This document shows, piece by piece, positions 54,101-64,000 of a DNA stretch of 64,000 nt. A program made the translations under genes and the position numbers. The notes beneath the pieces were generated by a model. It was given only the letters and a program-made list of their open reading frames with translations. It did no database searches and was not told the origin of the DNA. Each line of letters starts with the position of its first letter. The first letter of the stretch is position 1. The DNA comes from Rhabditoides inermis (lineage: Eukaryota > Nematoda > Chromadorea > Rhabditida > Rhabditidae): positions 248,001 through 312,000 of the forward strand of contig CAWZYM010000191.1 in NCBI GenBank assembly GCA_963966185.1, read 5' to 3'.

Positions 54101-57100
54101 GGAGGGACATATAAGGATGTAGAGGTACAGATACAGATAAGGGATTGGAGGTACAGATAAAGATGTAGAGGGACAGATAAGGGATTGGAGGGACAGATAA
54201 GGATGTAGAGGGACAGATTAGGGATTGGAGGGACAGATAAGGATGTAGAGGGACAGATAAGGGATTGGAGGGACAGATAAGGATGTAGAGGTACAGATAA
54301 GGGATAGGAGGGACATATAAGGATGTAGAGGTACAGATACAGATAAGGGATTGGAGGGACAGATAAGGATGTAGAGGGACAGATAAGGGATTGGAGGGAC
54401 AGATAAGGATGTAGAGGGACAGATAAGGGATTGGAGGGACAGATAAGGATGTAGAGGTACAGATACAGATAAGGGATTGGAGGTACAGATAAGGATGTAG
54501 AGGGACAGATAAGGGATTGGAGGGACAGATAAGGATGTAGAGGTACATATAAGGAATAGGAGGGACATATAAGGATGTAGAGGTACAGATACAGATAAGG
54601 GATTGGAGGTACAGATAAGGATGTAGAGGGACAGATAAGGGATTGGAGGGACATATAAGGATGTAGAGGGACAGATAAGGGATTGGAGAGACATATAAGG
54701 ATGTAGAGGGACAGATTAGGGATTGGAGGGACAGATAAGGATGTAGAGGGACGGATAAGGGATTGGAGGTACAGATAAGGATGTAGAGAGACAGATAAGG
54801 GATTGGAGGGACAGATAAGGATGTAGAGGGACAGATAAGGGATTGGAGGGACAGATAAGGATGTAGAGGTACAGATAAGGGATAGGAGGGACATATAAGG
54901 ATGTAGAGGGACAGATAAGGGATTGGAGGGACAGATAAGGATGTAGAAGGACAGATAAGGGATTGGAGGGACAGATAAGGATGTAGAGGGACAGATAAGG
55001 GATTGGAGGGACAGATAAGGATGTAGAGGTACAGATAAGGGATTGGAGGGACAGATAAGGATGTAGAGGTACAGATTAGGGATTGGAGGTACAGATAAGG
55101 ATGTAGAGGTACAGATAAGGGATTGGAGAGACAGATAAGGATGTAGAGGGACAGATTAGGGATTGGAGGGACAGATAAGGGATTGGAGGGACAGATAAGG
55201 ATGTAGAGGTACAGATAAGGGATAGGAGGGACATATAAGGATGTAGAGGTACAGATACAGATAAGGGATTGGAGGGACAGATAAGGATGTAGAGAGACAG
55301 ATTAGGGATTGGAGGGACAGATAAGGATGTAGAAGGACAGATAAGGGATTGGAGGGACAGATAAGGATGTAGAGGGACAGATAAGGGATTGGAGGGACAG
55401 ATAAGGATGTAGAGGTACAGATAAGGGATAGGAGGGACATATAAGGATGTAGAGGTACAGATACAGATAAGGGATTGGAGGGACAGATAAGGATGTAGAG
55501 GGACAGATAAGGGATTGGAGGGACAGATAAGGATGTAGAGGGACAGATAAGGGATTGGAGGGACAGATAAGGATGTAGAGGTACAGATACAGATAAGGGA
55601 TTGGAGGTACAGATAAGGATGTAGAGGGACAGATAAGGGATTGGAGGGACATATAAGGATGTAGAGGGACAGATTAGGGATTGAAGGGACAGATAAGGAT
55701 GTAGAGGGACAGATAAGGGATTGGAGGGACAGATAAGGATGTAGAGGGACAGATAAGGGATTGGAAAGACAGATAAGGATGTAGAGGGACAGATTAGGGA
55801 TTGGAGGGACAGATAAGGATGTAGAGGGACAGATAAGGGATTGGAGGGACAGATAAAGATGTAGATGGACAGATAAGGGATTGGAGGGATAGATAAGGAT
55901 GTAGAGGGACAGATAAGGGATTGGAGGGACAGATAAGGATGTAGAGGTACAGATTAGGGTTTGGAGGGACAGATATGTATGTAGAGGTACAGATAAGGGA
56001 TTGGAGGGAGAGATAATGATGTAGAGGGACAGATAAGGGATTGGAGGGACAGATAAGGATGTAGAGGTACAGATACAGAAAAGGGATTGGAGGTACAGAT
56101 AAGGATGTAGAGGGACAGATAAGGGATTGGAGGGACAGATAAGGATGTAGAGGTACAGATAAGGGATAGGAGGGACATATAAGGATGTAGAGGTACAGAT
56201 ACAGATAAGGGATTAGAGGTACAGATAAGGATGTAGAGGGACAGATAAGGGATTGGAGGGACAGATAAGGATGTAGAGGGAGAGATTAGGGATTGGAGGG
56301 ACAGATAAGGATGTAGAGGGACAGATAAGGGATTGGAGGGACAGATAAGGATGTAGAGGGACAGATAAGGGATTGGAGGGACAGATAAGGATGTAGAGGG
56401 ACAGATAAGGGATTGGAGGGACAGATAAGGATGTAGAGGTACAGATAAGGGATAGGAGGGACATATAAGGATGTAGAGGTACAGATACAGATAAGGGATT
56501 GGAGGTACAGATAAAGATGTAGAGGGACAGATAAGGGATTGGAGGGACAGATAAGGATGTAGAGGGACAGATTAGGGATTGGAGGGACAGATAAGGATGT
56601 AGAGGGACAGATAAGGGATTGGAGGGACAGATAAGGATGTAGAGGTACAGATAAGGGATAGGAGGGACATATAAGGATGTAGAGGTACAGATACAGATAA
56701 GGGATTGGAGGGACAGATAAGGATGTAGAGGGACAGATAAGGGATTGGAGGGACAGATAAGGATGTAGAGGGACAGATAAGGGATTGGAGGGACAGATAA
56801 GGATGTAGAGGTACAGATACAGATAAGGGATTGGAGGTACAGATAAGGATGTAGAGGGACAGATAAGGGATTGGAGGGACAGATAAGGATGTAGAGGTAC
56901 ATATAAGGAATAGGAGGGACATATAAGGATGTAGAGGTACAGATACAGATAAGGGATTGGAGGTACAGATAAGGATGTAGAGGGACAGATAAGGGATTGG
57001 AGGGACATATAAGGATGTAGAGGGACAGATAAGGGATTGGAGGGACAGATAAGGATGTAGAGGGACTTATAAGGGATTGGAGGGACAGATAAGGATGTAG

Positions 57101-60100
57101 AGGTACAGATACAGATAAGGGATTGGAGGTACAGATAAGGATGTAGAGGGACAGATAAGGGATTGGAGGGACATATAAGGATGTAGAGGGACAGATTAGG
57201 GATTGAAGGGACAGATAAGGATGTAGAGGGACAGATAAGGGATTGGAGGGACAGATAAGGATGTAGAGGGACAGATAAGGGATTGGAGGGACAGATAAGG
57301 ATGTAGAGGTACAGATAAGGGATTGGAGGGACAGATAAGGATGTAGAGGTACAGATTAGGGATTGGAGGTACAGATAAGGATGTAGAGGTACAGATAAGG
57401 GATTGGAGGGACAGATAAGGATGTAGAGGGACAGATTAGGGATTGGAGGGACAGATAAGGATGTAGAAGGACAGATAAGGGATTGGAGGGACAGATAAGG
57501 ATGTAGAGGGACAGATAAGGGATTGGAGGGACAGATAAGGATGTAGAGGTACAGATAAGGGATTGGAGGGACAGATAAGGATGTAGAGGTACAGATTAGG
57601 GATTGGAGGTACAGATAAGGATGTAGAGGTACAGATAAGGGATTGGAGAGACAGATAAGGATGTAGAGGGACAGATTAGGGATTGGAGGGACAGATAAGG
57701 GATTGGAGGGACAGATAAGGATGTAGAGGTACAGATAAGGGATAGGAGGGACATATAAGGATGTAGAGGTACAGATACAGATAAGGGATTGGAGGGACAG
57801 ATAAGGATGTAGAGAGACAGATTAGGGATTGGAGGGACAGATAAGGATGTAGAAGGACAGATAAGGGATTGGAGGGACAGATAAGGATGTAGAGGGACAG
57901 ATAAGGGATTGGAGGGACAGATAAGGATGTAGAGGTACAGATAAGGGATAGGAGGGACATATAAGGATGTAGAGGTACAGATACAGATAAGGGATTGGAG
58001 GGACAGATAAGGATGTAGAGGGACAGATAAGGGATTGGAGGGACAGATAAGGATGTAGAGGGACAGATAAGGGATTGGAGGGACAGATAAGGATGTAGAG
58101 GTACAGATACAGATAAGGGATTGGAGGTACAGATAAGGATGTAGAGGGACAGATAAGGGATTGGAGGGACATATAAGGATGTAGAGGGACAGATTAGGGA
58201 TTGAAGGGACAGATAAGGATGTAGAGGGACAGATAAGGGATTGGAGGGACAGATAAGGATGTAGAGGGACAGATAAGGGATTGGAAAGACAGATAAGGAT
58301 GTAGAGGGACAGATTAGGGATTGGAGGGACAGATAAGGATGTAGAGGGACAGATAAGGGATTGGAGGGACAGATAAAGATGTAGATGGACAGATAAGGGA
58401 TTGGAGGGATAGATAAGGATGTAGAGGGACAGATAAGGGATTGGAGGGACAGATAAGGATGTAGAGGTACAGATTAGGGTTTGGAGGGACAGATATGTAT
58501 GTAGAGGTACAGATAAGGGATTGGAGGGAGAGATAATGATGTAGAGGGACAGATAAGGGATTGGAGGGACAGATAAGGATGTAGAGGTACAGATACAGAA
58601 AAGGGATTGGAGGTACAGATAAGGATGTAGAGGGACAGATAAGGGATTGGAGGGACAGATAAGGATGTAGAGGTACAGATAAGGGATAGGAGGGACATAT
58701 AAGGATGTAGAGGTACAGATACAGATAAGGGATTAGAGGTACAGATAAGGATGTAGAGGGACAGATAAGGGATTGGAGGGACAGATAAGGATGTAGAGGG
58801 AGAGATTAGGGATTGGAGGGACAGATAAGGATGTAGAGGGACAGATAAGGGATTGGAGGGACAGATAAGGATGTAGAGGGACAGATAAGGGATTGGAGGG
58901 ACAGATAAGGATGTAGAGGGACAGATAAGGGATTGGAGGGACAGATAAGGATGTAGAGGTACAGATAAGGGATAGGAGGGACATATAAGGATGTAGAGGT
59001 ACAGATACAGATAAGGGATTGGAGGTACAGATAAAGATGTAGAGGGACAGATAAGGGATTGGAGGGACAGATAAGGATGTAGAGGGACAGATTAGGGATT
59101 GGAGGGACAGATAAGGATGTAGAGGGACAGATAAGGGATTGGAGGGACAGATAAGGATGTAGAGGTACAGATAAGGGATAGGAGGGACATATAAGGATGT
59201 AGAGGTACAGATACAGATAAGGGATTGGAGGGACAGATAAGGATGTAGAGGGACAGATAAGGGATTGGAGGGACAGATAAGGATGTAGAGGGACAGATAA
59301 GGGATTGGAGGGACAGATAAGGATGTAGAGGTACAGATACAGATAAGGGATTGGAGGTACAGATAAGGATGTAGAGGGACAGATAAGGGATTGGAGGGAC
59401 AGATAAGGATGTAGAGGTACATATAAGGAATAGGAGGGACATATAAGGATGTAGAGGTACAGATACAGATAAGGGATTGGAGGTACAGATAAGGATGTAG
59501 AGGGACAGATAAGGGATTGGAGGGACATATAAGGATGTAGAGGGACAGATAAGGGATTGGAGAGACATATAAGGATGTAGAGGGACAGATTAGGGATTGG
59601 AGGGACAGATAAGGATGTAGAGGGACGGATAAGGGATTGGAGGTACAGATAAGGATGTAGAGAGACAGATAAGGGATTGGAGGGACAGATAAGGATGTAG
59701 AGGGACAGATAAGGGATTGGAGGGACAGATAAGGATGTAGAGGTACAGATAAGGGATAGGAGGGACATATAAGGATGTAGAGGGACAGATAAGGGATTGG
59801 AGGGACAGATAAGGATGTAGAAGGACAGATAAGGGATTGGAGGGACAGATAAGGATGTAGAGGGACAGATAAGGGATTGGAGGGACAGATAAGGATGTAG
59901 AGGTACAGATAAGGGATTGGAGGGACAGATAAGGATGTAGAGGTACAGATTAGGGATTGGAGGTACAGATAAGGATGTAGAGGTACAGATAAGGGATTGG
60001 AGAGACAGATAAGGATGTAGAGGGACAGATTAGGGATTGGAGGGACAGATAAGGGATTGGAGGGACAGATAAGGATGTAGAGGTACAGATAAGGGATAGG

Positions 60101-60827
60101 AGGGACATATAAGGATGTAGAGGTACAGATACAGATAAGGGATTGGAGGGACAGATAAGGATGTAGAGAGACAGATTAGGGATTGGAGGGACAGATAAGG
60201 ATGTAGAAGGACAGATAAGGGATTGGAGGGACAGATAAGGATGTAGAGGGACAGATAAGGGATTGGAGGGACAGATAAGGATGTAGAGGTACAGATAAGG
60301 GATAGGAGGGACATATAAGGATGTAGAGGTACAGATACAGATAAGGGATTGGAGGGACAGATAAGGATGTAGAGGGACAGATAAGGGATTGGAGGGACAG
60401 ATAAGGATGTAGAGGGACAGATAAGGGATTGGAGGGACAGATAAGGATGTAGAGGTACAGATACAGATAAGGGATTGGAGGTACAGATAAGGATGTAGAG
60501 GGACAGATAAGGGATTGGAGGGACATATAAGGATGTAGAGGGACAGATTAGGGATTGAAGGGACAGATAAGGATGTAGAGGGACAGATAAGGGATTGGAG
60601 GGACAGATAAGGATGTAGAGGGACAGATAAGGGATTGGAAAGACAGATAAGGATGTAGAGGGACAGATTAGGGATTGGAGGGACAGATAAGGATGTAGAG
60701 GGACAGATAAGGGATTGGAGGGACAGATAAAGATGTAGATGGACAGATAAGGGATTGGAGGGATAGATAAGGATGTAGAGGGACAGATAAGGGATTGGAG
60801 GGACAGATAAGGATGTAGAGGTACAGA
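48165..60827. repeat. 8,624-bp higher-order repeat, copy 3, expanded by 2.35- and 2.52-kb sub-duplications
   Basis: Frames of copy 2 recur at +8,624 up to about 54.9 kb (for example 39,800 to 48,424 and 45,308 to 53,932). After that the order changes: the marker at 53,601 is followed by copies at 55,955 (+2,354), 58,475 (+2,520) and 60,829 (+2,354). The region 52.8-60.8 kb is therefore a shorter tandem array of a sub-unit, and this copy is 12,663 bp long. Confidence 0.8.
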
Positions 60828-63800
60828 TTAGGGTTTGGAGGGACAGATATGTATGTAGAGGTACAGATAAGGGATTGGAGGGAGAGATAATGATGTAGAG
60901 GGACAGATAAGGGATTGGAGGGACAGATAAGGATGTAGAGGTACAGATACAGAAAAGGGATTGGAGGTACAGATAAGGATGTAGAGGGACAGATAAGGGA
61001 TTGGAGGGACAGATAAGGATGTAGAGGTACAGATAAGGGATAGGAGGGACATATAAGGATGTAGAGGTACAGATACAGATAAGGGATTAGAGGTACAGAT
61101 AAGGATGTAGAGGGACAGATAAGGGATTGGAGGGACAGATAAGGATGTAGAGGGAGAGATTAGGGATTGGAGGGACAGATAAGGATGTAGAGGGACAGAT
61201 AAGGGATTGGAGGGACAGATAAGGATGTAGAGGGACAGATAAGGGATTGGAGGGACAGATAAGGATGTAGAGGGACAGATAAGGGATTGGAGGGACAGAT
61301 AAGGATGTAGAGGTACAGATAAGGGATAGGAGGGACATATAAGGATGTAGAGGTACAGATACAGATAAGGGATTGGAGGTACAGATAAAGATGTAGAGGG
61401 ACAGATAAGGGATTGGAGGGACAGATAAGGATGTAGAGGGACAGATTAGGGATTGGAGGGACAGATAAGGATGTAGAGGGACAGATAAGGGATTGGAGGG
61501 ACAGATAAGGATGTAGAGGTACAGATAAGGGATAGGAGGGACATATAAGGATGTAGAGGTACAGATACAGATAAGGGATTGGAGGGACAGATAAGGATGT
61601 AGAGGGACAGATAAGGGATTGGAGGGACAGATAAGGATGTAGAGGGACAGATAAGGGATTGGAGGGACAGATAAGGATGTAGAGGTACAGATACAGATAA
61701 GGGATTGGAGGTACAGATAAGGATGTAGAGGGACAGATAAGGGATTGGAGGGACAGATAAGGATGTAGAGGTACATATAAGGAATAGGAGGGACATATAA
61801 GGATGTAGAGGTACAGATACAGATAAGGGATTGGAGGTACAGATAAGGATGTAGAGGGACAGATAAGGGATTGGAGGGACATATAAGGATGTAGAGGGAC
61901 AGATAAGGGATTGGAGAGACATATAAGGATGTAGAGGGACAGATTAGGGATTGGAGGGACAGATAAGGATGTAGAGGGACGGATAAGGGATTGGAGGTAC
62001 AGATAAGGATGTAGAGAGACAGATAAGGGATTGGAGGGACAGATAAGGATGTAGAGGGACAGATAAGGGATTGGAGGGACAGATAAGGATGTAGAGGTAC
62101 AGATAAGGGATAGGAGGGACATATAAGGATGTAGAGGGACAGATAAGGGATTGGAGGGACAGATAAGGATGTAGAGAAACACATAAGGGATTGAAGAGAC
62201 AGATAATGATGAAGAGGGACAGATAAGGGATAGGAGGGACAGATAAGGATGTAGAGGGACGGATAAGGGATTGGAGGTACAGATAAGGATGTAGAGGGAC
62301 AGATAAGGGATTGGAGGGACATATAAGGATGTAGAGGGACAGATTAGGGATTGGAGGGACAGATAAGGATGTAGAAGGACAGATAAGGGATTGGAGGGAC
62401 AGATAAGGATGTAGAGGGACAGATAAGGGATTGGAGGGACAGATAAGGATGTAGAGGTACAGATAAGGGATTGGAGGGACAGATAAGGATGTAGAGGTAC
62501 AGATTAGGGATTGGAGGTACAGATAAGGATGTAGAGGTACAGATAAGGGATTGGAGAGACAGATAAGGATGTAGAGGGACAGATTAGGGATTGGAGGGAC
62601 AGATAAGGATGTAGAGGGACAGATAAGGGATTGGAGGGACAGATAAGGATGTAGAGGTACAGATAAGGGATAGGAGGGACATATAAGGATGTAGAGGTAC
62701 AGATTCAGATAAGGGATTGGAGGGACAGATAAGGATGTAGAGAGACAGATAAGGGATTGGAGGGACAGATAAGGATGTAGAGGGACAGATAAGGGATTGG
62801 AGGGACAGATAAGGATGTAGAGGGACAGATTAGGGATTGGGGGGACAGATAAGGATGTAGAGGGACAGATAAGGGATTGGAGGGACAGATAAGGATGTAG
62901 AGGTACAGATAAGGGATAGGAGGGACATATAAGGATGTAGAGGTACAGATACAGATAAGGGATTGGAGGTACAGATAAGGATGTAGAGGGACAGATAAGG
63001 GATTGGAGGGACATATAAGGATGTAGAGGGACAGATTAGGGATTGGAGGGACAGATAAGGATGTAGAGGGACGAATAAGGGATTGGAGGTACAGATAAGG
63101 ATGTAGAGGGACAGATAAGGGATTGGAGGGACAGATAAGGATGTAGAGGTACAGATACAGATAAGGGATTGGAGGGACAGATAAGGATGTAGAGGGACAG
63201 ATAAGGGATTGGAGGGACAGATAAGGATGTAGAGGGACAGATAAGGGATTGGAGGGACAGATAAGGATGTAGAGGTACAGATACAGATAAGGGATTGGAG
63301 GTACAGATAAGGATGTAGAGGGACAGATAAGGGATTGGAGGGACAGATAAGGATGTAGAGGTACATATAAGGAATAGGAGGGACATATAAGGATGTAGAG
63401 GTACAGATACAGATAAGGGATTGGAGGTACAGATAAGGATGTAGAGGGACAGATAAGGGATTGGAGGGACATATAAGGATGTAGAGGGACAGATAAGGGA
63501 TTGGAGAGACATATAAGGATGTAGAGGGACAGATTAGGGATTGGAGGGACAGATAAGGATGTAGAGGGACGGATAAGGGATTGGAGGTACAGATAAGGAT
63601 GTAGAGAGACAGATAAGGGATTGGAGGGACAGATAAGGATGTAGAGGGACAGATAAGGGATTGGAGGGACAGATAAGGATGTAGAGGTACAGATAAGGGA
63701 TAGGAGGGACATATAAGGATGTAGAGGGACAGATAAGGGATTGGAGGGACAGATAAGGATGTAGAGAAACACATAAGGGATTGAAGAGACAGATAATGAT

Positions 63801-64000
63801 GAAGAGGGACAGATAAGGGATAGGAGGGACAGATAAGGATGTAGAGGGACGGATAAGGGATTGGAGGTACAGATAAGGATGTAGAGGGACAGATAAGGGA
63901 TTGGAGGGACATATAAGGATGTAGAGGGACAGATTAGGGATTGGAGGGACAGATAAGGATGTAGAAGGACAGATAAGGGATTGGAGGGACAGATAAGGAT
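60828..64000. repeat. Higher-order repeat, copy 4 (partial), with a 1,590-bp internal duplication
   Basis: The unit restarts at the tagggtttgg marker (60,829). Its long minus-strand frame at 61,087-62,322 differs from the earlier equivalents at only a few residues. A segment around 61.2-62.3 kb recurs at +1,590 (ends 62,182/63,772 and 62,322/63,912). The window ends inside this copy. Confidence 0.75.

Larger units (their letters stand above)
22547..64000. repeat. 20/40-bp purine-rich GATA satellite array, at least 41 kb, open at the right end
   Basis: The array is built from two alternating 20-bp half-units, aggatgtagagggacagata and agggattggagggacagata, which share the core gacagata. Common variants are ggtacagata, ggacatata, acagattaggg and a 6-bp expansion (acagatacagata) that makes 46-bp dimers. 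The consensus + strand is about 80% purine with very little C. Each half-unit contains AGATAAG. The minus strand of the consensus lacks stop codons in all three frames, so many Ser/Leu/Pro/Ile/Tyr-rich open frames up to 411 codons exist there. They are products of the repeat, overlap in all frames, and are not annotated as genes. The outer part (about 22.5-25 kb) is less regular than the interior. Confidence 0.98.

Noticed and set aside
22547..64000. CRISPR array
   Set aside because: The repeats are directly contiguous with no unique spacers, and the context is eukaryotic.
23281..64000. Telomeric TTAGGG repeats
   Set aside because: TTAGGG occurs only singly, inside the gattagggattgg variant of the 20-bp unit, and never in tandem.

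Overview
This 64-kb window is eukaryotic, almost entirely non-coding repeat DNA, most likely heterochromatin of an animal (probably an invertebrate, not identifiable to group). The reasons are long tandem satellite arrays, large CT/GA and AT microsatellites, a transposon insertion with target-site duplication, tRNA-derived repeat sequences, and the absence of any recognisable protein-coding gene or bacterial-style gene layout. No rRNA, intact tRNA, CRISPR or operon structure was found.

Layout. (1) 1-15,735: a satellite of 158-bp monomers, roughly 96 copies by length, arranged in nested higher-order repeats (offsets of about 947, 790 and 3,632 bp). It is interrupted once, at 2,178-2,729, by a 552-bp non-autonomous DNA-transposon-like insert with 9-bp target-site duplications and short inverted termini. 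(2) About 15,744-22,546: a 6.8-kb island of non-satellite DNA bounded by a 13-bp direct repeat. It holds a large inverted repeat (arms 15,755-16,410 and 19,844-20,488, identical outside their microsatellites), a 3.4-kb spacer without a recognisable gene, a mixed microsatellite stretch, and a second inverted repeat (arms 21,385-21,651 and 22,075-22,341, 267 bp each) whose inner ends carry convergent tRNA-like sequences. (3) About 22,534-64,000, running off the end: at least 41 kb of a second satellite built from two alternating 20-bp half-units (40-bp dimer). It is organised in very large higher-order repeats, notably an 8,624-bp unit whose copies look essentially identical.

The many long minus-strand open frames in the 40-bp satellite are not genes. 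The repeat has no stop codon in any minus frame; single-base variants create the ATGs and the stops, so ORF boundaries only mark variant positions. The more interesting properties of that array are a strong purine strand bias, a GATA-factor consensus (AGATAAG) in every half-unit (about 2,000 by length), and a record of recent segmental amplification. Nothing here works together as a gene pathway. The notable systems are repeat-driven: satellite homogenisation, transposon insertion into satellite, and inverted duplications able to form hairpins.
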